Origin: an uncultured Roseburia sp. | GTDB taxonomy: Bacteria > Bacillota > Clostridia > Lachnospirales > Lachnospiraceae | NCBI GenBank assembly: GCA_947088675.1 | Contig: CAMUHN010000001.1 | Location: 46,024-110,023 of the forward strand | DNA length: 64,000 bases | Direction of reading: 5' to 3' | In this document: positions 25,164 through 34,245 of the stretch, in pieces | How positions within the stretch are numbered: the stretch's first letter is position 1 | How the letters are laid out: each line of letters begins with the position of its first letter | Notes under the pieces: generated by a model | What the model saw: only the letters and a program-made list of their open reading frames with translations | Told to the model about the DNA's origin: nothing | The model's database searches: none | Program-made: the position numbers and the translations under genes

Positions 25164-27807
25164 TTTCCTGAAACAATTCCAGAAATTCCGCTTCCCCCAG
25201 CCGCTCTTTCGGCAAAAACCGTCCAGAAGACACATACGCGTACAGGCTTTTTCTCAGCTGCTTTGCTTCCGGCTCTTCTCTCTCGAGGTCAAACCCACAG
25301 AAGAGTACTTTCGCTTTTCCCACATTCGCCTCAAACAGCGGAGATCTCCTGATATTGCTGAAAAAATTCGGCACAGGCTCCACCAGCGGATGTATCGTTT
25401 CGCCAAACGCCGAGAGATCGGCGCCATACGAGTGTTCCAACAGCGATTTCCACTGATAATCAGGATATTTGTCTGTTGCAAATTCCAAAAATGCCGGATG
25501 GTCATTTTGTATCATAGCACCGCAGGCCGCATCTGTCTCAAAAAAAGCCGGTGACCAGAATACCGGAATAAAACTGCCTTTGATCGGCTGCTTTAAGCGC
25601 TGTGCCGTCACCACAGCGCAGCCTCCCTGCTTAAGCAGCTTCCGGATTTGTCCGACTTCGGAAAGAACAGCCGGCCGGTCATTTATCTCCTGCTCTTTCG
25701 GATAAACAAATACGCGATAACTGTTTTTACAGTCCGCCACAGACAACTCCACAGAAAGCATGGATGCCGCGCCAATTCCGGAAAGCGGAATTTTTACATT
25801 GCGTTCGGTTGTCACCGTCTCATAAAACAGACTGCCTTTGTTGTAAATACGCAGGGTAAAAGTCGGATTTGGTTCACGTGCCGCCCTGTAGTCATAAAAA
25901 TCAAGCGATGCTTGCATCACTTCCTCATTCGTATAGATACGTTTCGCAAGAAACAGCGGCACCCCGTCGCCGCAGAACTGTCTGAATTTTTCCGGAGAAA
26001 TCAGTCCCTTGCTATGATAAAAAGCGTCCAGAATACCTACCGTTGCCGTACACTGCCCGGTGTAATCGCACAGCGATAATAATCCGAATCCGCCAAATCC
26101 TTTTGTGCGCAGCGCCGCCTCAATATCTTCTTTGTACAGCTTTACCGCAAGATCGCCGGATGCTTTCACATATTCATGCAGAAACTGATAAACGCCTTTT
26201 TGCTTCATATGATCGCGTATCACCTCCAGATTGACCGCGCGCATATTCCCCTTATAAGCATCGGCAAGGTCCACATCCGGATAAACACAGTACTGTCCGA
26301 TCTCAAACGAGACAATCGGAACCGGCAGTTCCTCCACTGCTTTCCGGTAGCACAAAGCCGTATTTTCTGCCGCCTCATCCTGCATATTCTGAATGCGGAC
26401 CGGATTGCCTGCCGCCGTAAAAGCGCAGAAATAATCTTCGCACGGCAAAACCGGATGGTCAAAATTGGATGTCACCGTATAAAGCCGCCTGTTGTCATAC
26501 GCCCTGATTCGCGTCGTAATCGCGTCCAGCATCTGAAAATCACCCAGCAGTTCGTTTCCGTTTGAGAACAGAAGAAACGACGGATGATTCCCGTACTGCC
26601 TTGAAATGGATAACGCCTCCTGTTCAAAATAGTATTCATGCAGCGAATCATCTCCCGTTTCCAATGCGCAGACATCCAGATTCAGCCAAAGCGGCATTTC
26701 CACCGACAAATAGACCCCCTCTGTGTCTGCTGCAAGAAACGCATTCTCCGGCGGACACCATGCATGAAACCGCATATAATTGAATCCGTATGACTTTATA
26801 ATACGAAACTGATTCTGCCAGGATGCAAAATCCATCGGCGGATAGCCTGTCATCGGATCAATCGCACAATTCGTTGTCCCTCTCAGAAAAATGGTCTGAC
26901 CGTTTAAATAAAACTGTTTTTCTTTCACCTCCAAAATACGCATACCAAACAGATACTCTTTTTCATCCGTCAGATGAAATTCCCCGTCCTCCTGCACAAA
27001 AAGCTTTGCACTGAAAATATAACAGTCTGTCTGATATTCGCTCCACGCGCGAAGTTCCTCTGTAAGCTCACAGACATCATAAAATACCTGTTTTGAAGTA
27101 TGGTATGTAAACGGAAATTTATAAGCGGCCAGCTCCCCCCCTTTTTCCTGCTTTATTATAACAGAAAGATACGCGCTCCTGCTCTCCTCAGGGGAGTGGA
27201 TATCACTGGCTGCCACCGCCCGAAAACGGATCCGTCGGTTTTCCGGAAAAATCTGTATATTGTCAATATGACAGATCTCCTCACACTGCAGCTCAATCTT
27301 TCCGATCACTCCGTTCCAATATCCCTGTGTATCGACACTGTAACCGCTAGCCATCGAATCAATATTGAGCAGATTTTCATTGTCAATGCGAATGGTAAGC
27401 GTATGCCTGCCAGAAGAAACGTCCCGCGCCAACCGGTGGCGATGCGGCACGCTAAGGCTTACAATCTCCCTGCCCGTCTGTTTTCCGTCCAGCCATACAC
27501 TGGATGCCATATTGACGCGTTCCAAAAACAAATACAGGTCTTTTCCGGCAAACGACTCCGGTATTTCAATTTCTCTCTGCAGCCACAGAGCGCCAATATA
27601 CTCATACCGTTCGCGCGGCGCGCGCACGGTGTTTTTATCCATCCTGTCATATCCCGGCTGCTGATTTCCAATGCCGTTTTCGCAGGAAGACCCCGGCAGT
27701 GAAAACCCGTTGTGCTTTAAGCTGCGCAAATAAAACTTTTTTTCGATTCCAATCTTATTTTCATCTGTCTCATAACTCCAGATACCTGTCAGGTCAATCT
27801 TCTGCAT
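25156..27807 (-). CDS. Glycoside hydrolase family 2 protein
   Basis: An 883-residue cytosolic enzyme without signal peptide. The N-terminal jelly-roll sugar-binding domain (LWLQREIEIPESFAGKDLYLFLERVNMASSVWLDG), the immunoglobulin-like domain and the TIM barrel (FYLNGQTIFLRGTTNC; SYGFNYMRFHAWCPPENAFLAADTEGVYL) follow GH2 order. FLLFSNGNELLGD offers the acid/base Glu and PIVSFEIGQYCVYPD the likely nucleophile. The motif FSNGNE rather than WSLGNE and a long C-terminal extension (from about residue 640) set it apart from beta-galactosidases, so substrate is uncertain. It interrupts the conserved mrnC-rlmB order, 15 bp after mrnC. Confidence 0.85.
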   Translation of the reverse strand: MQKIDLTGIWSYETDENKIGIEKKFYLRSLKHNGFSLPGSSCENGIGNQQPGYDRMDKNTVRAPRERYEYIGALWLQREIEIPESFAGKDLYLFLERVNMASSVWLDGKQTGREIVSLSVPHRHRLARDVSSGRHTLTIRIDNENLLNIDSMASGYSVDTQGYWNGVIGKIELQCEEICHIDNIQIFPENRRIRFRAVAASDIHSPEESRSAYLSVIIKQEKGGELAAYKFPFTYHTSKQVFYDVCELTEELRAWSEYQTDCYIFSAKLFVQEDGEFHLTDEKEYLFGMRILEVKEKQFYLNGQTIFLRGTTNCAIDPMTGYPPMDFASWQNQFRIIKSYGFNYMRFHAWCPPENAFLAADTEGVYLSVEMPLWLNLDVCALETGDDSLHEYYFEQEALSISRQYGNHPSFLLFSNGNELLGDFQMLDAITTRIRAYDNRRLYTVTSNFDHPVLPCEDYFCAFTAAGNPVRIQNMQDEAAENTALCYRKAVEELPVPIVSFEIGQYCVYPDVDLADAYKGNMRAVNLEVIRDHMKQKGVYQFLHEYVKASGDLAVKLYKEDIEAALRTKGFGGFGLLSLCDYTGQCTATVGILDAFYHSKGLISPEKFRQFCGDGVPLFLAKRIYTNEEVMQASLDFYDYRAAREPNPTFTLRIYNKGSLFYETVTTERNVKIPLSGIGAASMLSVELSVADCKNSYRVFVYPKEQEINDRPAVLSEVGQIRKLLKQGGCAVVTAQRLKQPIKGSFIPVFWSPAFFETDAACGAMIQNDHPAFLEFATDKYPDYQWKSLLEHSYGADLSAFGETIHPLVEPVPNFFSNIRRSPLFEANVGKAKVLFCGFDLEREEPEAKQLRKSLYAYVSSGRFLPKERLGEAEFLELFQEIV

Positions 27808-27822
27808 CGTTTCTCTCTCTTC

Positions 27823-28257
27823 TCAAATCTCTATTTTCAACAGTTCCATCCCCTGTTTTACCAGTTCTACGATTCGGACAAACCGATCGTTTAAATACAG
27901 CCAACCCAGCAGCGCTTCAAATCCTGTCGCTTTCCGGTAATCCGACATCGTCGCATTTTTCGCCATTGTCGCCGATTTCGCATTTCTTCCTCTGCGAAAA
28001 ATATCCGCCTCCTGTTCCGTCAGATACGGCAAAAGCGCCCGGACCATCTCCGCCTGCGTATGGGCTTTTACAATACTGCTTGTTTTTCTGTGAAGCATGG
28101 ACGCTTTTGTATTGCCTTTTGCAACGACAACCGAACGAATGACAAGATCAAAAATGCCGTCGCCGATATACGCAAGCGTCAGCGGCGAATATGTCCTGAT
28201 ATCAACGTCTTTCAAATGGAATTGTTCTTTTATATATGCGTCAATGCCGTCTGCCAT
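27823..28257 (-). CDS. mrnC: Mini-ribonuclease III
   Basis: A 144-residue RNase III catalytic domain lacking the double-stranded RNA-binding domain, as in Mini-III, which matures 23S rRNA in Firmicutes. The signature LAYIGDGIFDLVIRSVVVAKGN contains the catalytic acidic residue, and LLGWLYLNDRFVRIVELVKQGM is the conserved end. AAGGGGA precedes the ATG at 28257. It lies 23 bp after cysS, as in Bacillus. Confidence 0.93.
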   Translation of the reverse strand: MADGIDAYIKEQFHLKDVDIRTYSPLTLAYIGDGIFDLVIRSVVVAKGNTKASMLHRKTSSIVKAHTQAEMVRALLPYLTEQEADIFRRGRNAKSATMAKNATMSDYRKATGFEALLGWLYLNDRFVRIVELVKQGMELLKIEI

Positions 28258-28280
28258 AGAAATCCCCTTATATAGTAACC

Positions 28281-29702
28281 TTATTTTTTCATTTCCCAGA
28301 CAACACCTTCTCTGGTGTCTTTGATAAAAATGCCTCTCTCTTTCAGTTCTTCGCGTATCTCGTCTGCTTTTGCAAAATCCTTTTGCTTTTTCGCGCTGGC
28401 CCGCTCTTCAATTTTGGCAAGAATATATCGTTTAGTCTCTTCATCAACGTCACTGCCTTTCTGTTTCTCCTCAAAAGACGTAAGCCCCAGGGACAGAACA
28501 CGGTCAAAATCGCAGATCAGCTCCCACTTTGTCATGTCGCTGCAATCTTCTTTTAACAGATCGTAGAGTATCGTGATTGCCATCGACGTATTCAGATCAC
28601 TCGAAACGGCCTCTGTAAATTTCTCTTTGTACAATGCGAGCGCTTCTCGATCCGTCGGACCTTCTTTTTTTAATTCGGAAATCCTTTTTTTTAATTTTGT
28701 ATAGGCCGCTTTCATATTGTCCATTACATCGTAAGAAAACTCAAGCGGTTTGCGGTAGTGAGACTGCAGACAGAACATGCGGTAAACCATCGGGTCATAC
28801 CCTTTTTCCTGCAGGAGCGATACCGTAAGAAAATCACCGCCCGATTTGCTCATTTTGCCGGACTTATCATTTAAGTGGTTGACATGAAACCAGTATCCGC
28901 ACCATTTGTGGCCAAGATAGCTCTCCGACTGCGCAATCTCGTTTGTGTGATGCGGAAATATATTGTCTACGCCGCCGCAGTGGATATCCATATATTCTCC
29001 CAGATGCCTTATACTGATACAGGAACACTCAATATGCCATCCGGGATAGCCGACGCCCCAGGGACTATCCCATTTTAACGCCTGATCCTCAAATTTTGAT
29101 TTCGTAAACCACAGCACAAAATCGTTTTTATTTTTCTTATTGGCATCTTCCTCCACATCATCGCGAACGCCTACCAGCAGTTCCTTTTCGCTCTGCGAAG
29201 AAAATACGTAGTAATCGTTTAATTTTGATGTATCGAAATAAACGTTGCCGCCCGCCTGATATGCATATCCTTTCTCCAACAGCGCTTCAATCATATGGAT
29301 AAAATCCGGAATGCAGTTTGTGGCCGGCTCCACCACATCCGGCCTTTTGATATTTAGTTTCTCACAATCGGAAAAGAATGCATCCGTATAAAACTTTGCG
29401 ATCTCCATCACAGTTTTATGCTCCCGCTTTGCACCCTTTAACATCTTATCCTCCCCGGTATCCGCATCCGAGGACAAATGGCCTACATCCGTGATATTCA
29501 TAACGCGCTTCACTTCGTAACCAACATAACGGAGCGCTTTTTCCAGCACGTCTTCCATGATATAACTGCGCAGATTCCCAATATGCGCATAATGGTATAC
29601 GGTAGGTCCGCAGGTATACATTGCAATCTTTCCTTCCTCATGAGGAATCACTGTCTCCACCCTGCGCGTCAATGTATTGTAAAACTGAAATTTATGTTCC
29701 AT
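28281..29702 (-). CDS. cysS: Cysteinyl-tRNA synthetase
   Basis: Class I synthetase charging tRNA-Cys. The HIGH motif appears as TCGPTVYHYAHIGNLRSYIMED, KMSKS as DKSGKMSKSGGDFLTVS, and the zinc-binding Cys/His are in GWHIECSCISIRHLGEYMDIHCGGVDNIFPHHTNEIAQSE. 473 residues is normal. I choose ATG 29702 (MEHKFQFYNTLTRR) with AAAGGTG eight bases upstream, rejecting a 14-codon longer frame. No T-box leader was seen upstream of the cysE-cysS unit. Confidence 0.97.
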   Translation of the reverse strand: MEHKFQFYNTLTRRVETVIPHEEGKIAMYTCGPTVYHYAHIGNLRSYIMEDVLEKALRYVGYEVKRVMNITDVGHLSSDADTGEDKMLKGAKREHKTVMEIAKFYTDAFFSDCEKLNIKRPDVVEPATNCIPDFIHMIEALLEKGYAYQAGGNVYFDTSKLNDYYVFSSQSEKELLVGVRDDVEEDANKKNKNDFVLWFTKSKFEDQALKWDSPWGVGYPGWHIECSCISIRHLGEYMDIHCGGVDNIFPHHTNEIAQSESYLGHKWCGYWFHVNHLNDKSGKMSKSGGDFLTVSLLQEKGYDPMVYRMFCLQSHYRKPLEFSYDVMDNMKAAYTKLKKRISELKKEGPTDREALALYKEKFTEAVSSDLNTSMAITILYDLLKEDCSDMTKWELICDFDRVLSLGLTSFEEKQKGSDVDEETKRYILAKIEERASAKKQKDFAKADEIREELKERGIFIKDTREGVVWEMKK

Positions 29703-29756
29703 ATGATATTCACCTTTCTTTTTCTTCTGAAGCAGCTGCGTCAACCGGAAGCAAAT

Positions 29757-30455
29757 TTATTCTTTTGAAATATTTTCTGATTCTGACGTTTCCTGTCTTT
29801 TCAGCAGACGCACGGTGCGCTCCAGCTCCAGCAGACGATTTGTCAGTTCGACATTTTCATGCTGCAGCACCGTGATATCGTCAAGTACAGGATCGGGCAG
29901 ATGGCATTGATCCAGATCACGCCAGGGCTGTTTGACATTGTCACGCTTTACAATACGCCCCGGCACGCCTACTACCGTACAGTTCGGAGGCACTTCCTCA
30001 ATCACAACGCTTCCTGCTCCGATCTTTGAATTTTCACCTACCGTAAATGACCCGATAATTTTGGCGCCGGCGCTGATCATTACATTGTCTCCGATCGTCG
30101 GATGCCGCTTTCCCGTCTCTTTCCCGGTCCCGCCCAGCGTCACGCCCTGATAGAGCGTTACATTGTCGCCTACCACAGCGGTTTCACCGATAATCACACC
30201 GCTGCCATGGTCTATAAAAAAGCCCCTGCCGATCTTAGCGCCCGGATGAATCTCAATCCCTGTCTTTCTCGCTGCACGCTGCGAAAGAAACCTGGCCAGA
30301 AAATAATGTCCTTTCTGGTACAGCTTATGCGCACGCCTGTAGCTTAACATCACACGGAACGACGGATACAGCAGTACCTCCATAGACGACTTGATCGCCG
30401 GATCACGCTCCTTTATCACTTCGGCTTCTTCCCTGATATACTCCAAAAAACCCAT
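29757..30455 (-). CDS. cysE: Serine O-acetyltransferase
   Basis: Makes O-acetylserine for cysteine synthesis. The C-terminal half is a left-handed beta-helix of hexapeptide repeats: GRGFFIDHGSGVIIGETAVVGDNVTLYQGVTLGG, then ISAGAKIIGSFTVGENSKIGAGSVV. The catalytic His is in FFIDHGSGVIIGE. At 232 residues it is slightly long, with a coiled C-terminal tail (DITVLQHENVELTNRLLELERTVRLL) that could mediate assembly. It is the first gene of the transcript from the promoter at 30499-30527. Confidence 0.95.
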   Translation of the reverse strand: MGFLEYIREEAEVIKERDPAIKSSMEVLLYPSFRVMLSYRRAHKLYQKGHYFLARFLSQRAARKTGIEIHPGAKIGRGFFIDHGSGVIIGETAVVGDNVTLYQGVTLGGTGKETGKRHPTIGDNVMISAGAKIIGSFTVGENSKIGAGSVVIEEVPPNCTVVGVPGRIVKRDNVKQPWRDLDQCHLPDPVLDDITVLQHENVELTNRLLELERTVRLLKRQETSESENISKE

Positions 30456-30498
30456 ATGCTACCGATATCCTCCCAAACAAATCCAACTATGCTATAAC

Positions 30499-30527
30499 AT
30501 CATATGCATTTTTTTCCAATCTGTCAA
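30499..30527 (-). promoter_or_regulatory. Promoter of the cysE-cysS-mrnC operon
   Basis: TTGACA (30527-30522) and TATGAT (30504-30499) with a 17-bp spacer on the minus strand. The predicted start leaves a leader of under 40 nt before cysE, too short for a T-box. Confidence 0.75.
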
Positions 30528-30552
30528 CTTTGACGGACATCGGTTTCTTTCC

Positions 30553-31110
30553 TTAATTATCAAAACTTTCTTTTTTGCACCCCTCACAGGAAGCACACCC
30601 GGACCGCAATGAATCCGCCACCGCAAAACTGCCCTCATAAATCGTGGACAGGCAGCAGACTGCCTGCGCTGCAATTCCCTCCATGGCCCCGGTAAACCCA
30701 AGCCCCTCTTCTGTTGTCGCTTTCACATTGATCTGCCCTCTGTCCATTCGCAGCGTATCCGCAATATTTTGCTCCATCTGTTCAATATAGGGTCTTAGTT
30801 TCGGCTGCTGCGCAATAATTGTCGCATCAATATTTTCAATGAGATACTTCCTTTCCTCAAGCAGCCCTGCGACATGCTCCAGCAGTTTCAGACTGGAAAT
30901 TCCCCGGTACGCTTCATCCGTATCCGGAAAATGTTTTCCGATATCCCCAAGCGCCGCTGCGCCAAGTAGTGCATCCATGATCGCATGGAGCAGCACGTCT
31001 GCATCAGAATGCCCCAATAACCCCTTTGTATGTGGGATATTCACCCCTCCGAGAATCAAATCGCGCCCCTCCGTCAATCTGTGAACATCATATCCGGTTC
31101 CAATACGCAT
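30553..31110 (-). CDS. ispF: 2-C-methyl-D-erythritol 2,4-cyclodiphosphate synthase
   Basis: Fifth enzyme of the MEP isoprenoid pathway. The metal ligands are in [11 protein letters not shown] (D-x-H) and the active site in [65 protein letters not shown] is the conserved C-terminal block. It has an extra Cys-rich tail of about 25 residues ([16 protein letters not shown]) beyond the usual 157-160, of unknown purpose. GGAGG precedes the ATG. The neighbouring cysE is as in Bacillus, where ispDF precede gltX-cysE. Confidence 0.95.
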   Translation of the reverse strand: MRIGTGYDVHRLTEGRDLILGGVNIPHTKGLLGHSDADVLLHAIMDALLGAAALGDIGKHFPDTDEAYRGISSLKLLEHVAGLLEERKYLIENIDATIIAQQPKLRPYIEQMEQNIADTLRMDRGQINVKATTEEGLGFTGAMEGIAAQAVCCLSTIYEGSFAVADSLRSGCASCEGCKKESFDN

Positions 31111-31146
31111 TTGCTTTTCCTCCTTACCTGCGTGCTGAACTTTGCG

Positions 31147-32235
31147 TTAATAATTCTGTTTCTCCTCAAAAACAAACCCGTACCCCTCCGTCTCCACTTT
31201 ATTTCGAAACGACAGAAACGTTTCCCTGAGCTTCGTTGTCTGCTCCTGATAGTCTTCCAGCGTAATCTCATACGCAGGATCTCCGATCTGCTCATGCAGC
31301 CGGTCTGTGATCTCTGTAGCAGCATGAATATAATCCATATACCGGTACAGATCCCCGATTGTGCTTTTCTCGTTAAAATCAGTCGTGTAAAACGATACGT
31401 TGCCGCAGGGAAGCAGCTGCTCCATACAGGTATTGATCGTATGAAGATACGTATCCAGCAGCCCCTTTTCATATGCGTCATCCCACCAGACAATACTGTA
31501 TGGCGGAAGAAAAAACAGAAATTCTGTTTCCGGATGTTTTAAAATCAGCTCCTTAAGACGGTTCATGTTCTCGGTTACATATTCCCCCTGAAAATCAACC
31601 GGCTTCGCCTCAAGCATCACGCCGGCGCCCGGGCAATGCATTTTCAGCACCTCGTCCGGACCTGTTGGCGCCCCCTGATTCACCTGATAAATCAGTCCCT
31701 CGTCGTACGCCGGATCCCTCGACTTTCTGATCATATCGGGAATTTTTTTCCCGATAATATCCATATTCCAGAGATATTCGACATCATCAAACGGATTTTT
31801 GTTCACAAGATAGCTGACGTCGTCGGAGATCACCTGCATATCCGGATCATTGTAAAACGAAAACACATCCAGGCCGTAAAAAACATAGCGCAGATTTCTG
31901 CCGTCAAACGCACGGTTCAAATAGTATAAAAGCAGCGGCGCCTGCGCGGAACCGCCGACAGCTTTTACGGTACGGCAGTCAAATTTTTGATCCAGGTCTT
32001 TTGTATTAATGCTCATCACAACAGACGAACCTGCCAGCACCGCATCATACTCAAAATTTTTCAGCATACCGGGGACCTGATACTCCTTGGTATCCTCCGT
32101 CACACGGAGTCCAAACCACGGCGCATGATAGTGGTAAAAAGGGTCCATGCAATAGACAACCCCTGCGCACCCGCCCAGCAGCAATACTGCGGCGGCAAAA
32201 AACTGCACAAGGCGTATTTTTATTTTTCGCTCCAT
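31147..32235 (-). CDS. Membrane-anchored SGNH-like protein, partner of an MBOAT acyltransferase
   Basis: A 362-residue protein with one N-terminal membrane anchor (IRLVQFFAAAVLLLGGCAGVVYCMDPFYHYH) and an extracytoplasmic domain of the AlgJ/DltD kind: DAVLAGSSVVMSINTKDLDQKFDCRTVKAVGGSAQAP supplies the GSS nucleophile block, and DYIHAATEITDRLHEQI a late Asp/His. Such proteins transfer acetyl groups delivered by an MBOAT protein. ATG 32235 follows GGAGG. The MBOAT gene lies immediately upstream. Target polysaccharide unknown. Confidence 0.8.
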   Translation of the reverse strand: MERKIKIRLVQFFAAAVLLLGGCAGVVYCMDPFYHYHAPWFGLRVTEDTKEYQVPGMLKNFEYDAVLAGSSVVMSINTKDLDQKFDCRTVKAVGGSAQAPLLLYYLNRAFDGRNLRYVFYGLDVFSFYNDPDMQVISDDVSYLVNKNPFDDVEYLWNMDIIGKKIPDMIRKSRDPAYDEGLIYQVNQGAPTGPDEVLKMHCPGAGVMLEAKPVDFQGEYVTENMNRLKELILKHPETEFLFFLPPYSIVWWDDAYEKGLLDTYLHTINTCMEQLLPCGNVSFYTTDFNEKSTIGDLYRYMDYIHAATEITDRLHEQIGDPAYEITLEDYQEQTTKLRETFLSFRNKVETEGYGFVFEEKQNY

Positions 32236-32261
32236 TTTTTCTCCTCCCGCCATGCATCTCA

Positions 32262-33755
32262 TTAAAAATTAAAATACAAAAATGAAGTCACACCGGACAA
32301 CGATACGACGCTGCATGTAAAAAGCAGCGCAAGCAGAAACATTTTACCCGCTGTCGCCTCTTTTTCGGCTACGTAAACGTAAGTCTCCCTGCCACAGCAA
32401 AACAGAACGGCCAAAAGGAGCAGCAGCAGAACGATTCCGCAGTAAAATGGCTGCATGGCAGAAAAGCCGCCGATCTTACCGGCCAAAATACCAAACGGAT
32501 AATTCCAGGACGCATCAATCGAACTGCATAACGCAAAGATCTTCCCTGTGTTTGTAAACGAAAAAAGTTTCCGGTAAAACAGAAATGCCGCAGGAATAGA
32601 ATCGCTGCGAAACAGCACCCATGCCAGGTTGATAAACGAAAACGTAAAAAACCAGCGCAGTTTCCGCGGTATTTTTTCAACCCAGCTGAAGTTTTCCAGA
32701 CACAGCATAAGCCCGTGCAGGATTCCCCACAATACGAATGTCCATGCCGCTCCGTGCCAGATACCGCTTAGCAGAAAAACAACCATCGTATTGCGCAGCT
32801 TCCGCATCATGCCGCGCCTGCTGCCGCCAAGCGGGATATAGACATACTGTGTAAAAAAAGCGTTTAACGTCATATGCCAGCGGTTCCAGAATTCCTTGAC
32901 GGAACAGGAACGGTACGGCGCGTCAAAATTGCGCGGAAGATTTATCCCAAACAATTTTGCAATCCCAAGCGCCATATCACAGTAACCGCTGAAATCAAAA
33001 TAAATCTGAAATGTATAGCAAAGCATTACAAGAAACGCCGCGGGCGCATCAAGCGACGCCACATCGGAATAGCCTGCATCTGCCAGAATACCGAATTTAT
33101 CGGCGAGGAGCACTTTTTTCGCCATACCAAGCACAAACAGACGAATACCGGTCAGGATGTGCTCTCCGCTGCCTCCTCCCACTTTGCTCTTCCCTGTTCC
33201 GATTGCCTGAAACTGGGGTACAAGATCCCTGTGGTTTACAATCGGACCCGCCACAAGCTGCGGAAAAAACGTGACATAATTGATATAGTCAAGCATTCTG
33301 TAATGCTCTGTTTTACGTAATATGCGATCTGCCACAAACGAGATCTGCTGAAATGTAAAAAAACTGATACCCAGCGGCAGCGCGATTTTTTTCATCGGAA
33401 AATTCGTAGAAAACAGCCGGTTTATATTTGTGAGAAAAAAATCAAAGTATTTAAAATAAAACAGAAGGCCTATATTAAAACAGATCCCGGCAATGCCGAC
33501 AGCAGTCCCCGCCCGACGCTTCTCCTCCCCTCTCTCATCAATCCATTCAATCAGACGGCTTGTCAGCCAGTTGACAAACACGCTGGACAAAATCAGCACG
33601 ATATAGGAGACGTGACCGTACCCGTAAAATACAAGCGAAAGCGCCGCCAGCAGAATCTGTGCAAAACGATGCTTTCCAATCCGGTTTAACCAATACCACA
33701 AAAACAGTGTGACCGGAAAAAATAAAAAAATAAATAGATAGGAATGAAATAACAT
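32262..33755 (-). CDS. MBOAT-family O-acyltransferase (AlgI/DltB-like)
   Basis: A polytopic enzyme of 497 residues moving acyl groups across the membrane. Diagnostic segments are the start MLFHSYLFIFLFFPVTLFLWYWLN, LPLGISFFTFQQISFVAD, FPQLVAGPIVNH, FDFSGYCDMALGIAKLFGI and KEFWNRWHMTLNAFFTQYVYIPLGG followed by FLLSGIWHGAAWTFVLWG with the catalytic His. The start at 33755, preceded by GGGAG, is supported by the family's usual N-terminus. With the SGNH-like gene downstream it forms a surface-polysaccharide O-acetylation pair. Confidence 0.95.
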   Translation of the reverse strand: MLFHSYLFIFLFFPVTLFLWYWLNRIGKHRFAQILLAALSLVFYGYGHVSYIVLILSSVFVNWLTSRLIEWIDERGEEKRRAGTAVGIAGICFNIGLLFYFKYFDFFLTNINRLFSTNFPMKKIALPLGISFFTFQQISFVADRILRKTEHYRMLDYINYVTFFPQLVAGPIVNHRDLVPQFQAIGTGKSKVGGGSGEHILTGIRLFVLGMAKKVLLADKFGILADAGYSDVASLDAPAAFLVMLCYTFQIYFDFSGYCDMALGIAKLFGINLPRNFDAPYRSCSVKEFWNRWHMTLNAFFTQYVYIPLGGSRRGMMRKLRNTMVVFLLSGIWHGAAWTFVLWGILHGLMLCLENFSWVEKIPRKLRWFFTFSFINLAWVLFRSDSIPAAFLFYRKLFSFTNTGKIFALCSSIDASWNYPFGILAGKIGGFSAMQPFYCGIVLLLLLLAVLFCCGRETYVYVAEKEATAGKMFLLALLFTCSVVSLSGVTSFLYFNF

Positions 33756-33960
33756 AACTCTTGTTCTCCCTGTTTTTACCAGTATATCGCACAACAGTGA
33801 GGCCAAAAGCCAAACTGTTACGTATCAGATACATTCTTTTATGGATATCATTTACCAATGGATTTTTTTCATACACGTCGAATCATTCATTATGAACAAA
33901 AAGGAAATCACCAGAGAAGCGACCGCAGGAATAGATTTGCCGGGGATAGACAAACTACCC

Positions 33961-33993
33961 AAAAAACTTTACAGTATTTTGAGTAGTGAAAGT
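33961..33993 (-). terminator. Terminator of the tRNA-Val/tRNA-Met transcript
   Basis: On the minus strand ACTTTCAC at the tRNA-Met 3' end pairs, with one bulge, with GTAAAGT, followed by TTTTTT (33966-33961). Confidence 0.55.
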
Positions 33994-34066
33994 AGCGGAA
34001 GGGAGATTTGAACTCTCGACACCACGGGTATGAACCGTGTGCTCTAGCCAACTGAGCTATTCCGCC
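33993..34066 (-). tRNA. tRNA-Met (anticodon CAU)
   Basis: The 74-nt cloverleaf has acceptor GGCGGAA with a G1-U72 pair, D arm GCTC/GAGC, anticodon stem CACGG/CCGTG around TTCATAC and T loop TTCAAAT; one A-C mismatch lies in the T stem. The stem lacks the three G-C pairs of an initiator, so this is elongator Met or an Ile2 tRNA with a modified C34. CCA is not encoded. Confidence 0.9.
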
Positions 34067-34092
34067 ATATAGAAGTCATGTTTCCGTAAAAG

Positions 34093-34165
34093 TGGGGCCT
34101 ATAGGGCTCGAACCTATGACCCTCTGCTTGTAAGGCAGATGCTCTCCCAGCTGAGCTAAGATCCC
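34093..34165 (-). tRNA. tRNA-Val (anticodon UAC)
   Basis: A 73-nt cloverleaf with anticodon stem TCTGC/GCAGA, loop CTTACAA, T arm ATAGG/CCTAT around TTCGAGC and acceptor GGGATCT/AGGCCCC, which includes an A4-C69 mismatch and a U-G pair. CCA is not encoded. It is transcribed first, ahead of tRNA-Met. Confidence 0.92.
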
Positions 34166-34197
34166 ATATGTAAGCTGCTCTCGCAACCGACTCATTG

Positions 34198-34226
34198 AGT
34201 ATACTATGAATGGATAAACTTGTCAA
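34198..34226 (-). promoter_or_regulatory. Promoter of the tRNA pair
   Basis: TTGACA (34226-34221) and TATACT (34203-34198), spacer 17 bp, minus strand, about 25 bp before the tRNA-Val 5' end. It sits between the MATE gene's stop and the tRNAs. Confidence 0.85.
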
Positions 34227-34245
34227 CACTTTTCTGGAATTTTTT

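Noticed and set aside
30456-30552. T-box or other riboswitch before cysE-cysS
   Set aside because: The leader from the mapped promoter is under 40 nt and no T-box motif is visible.
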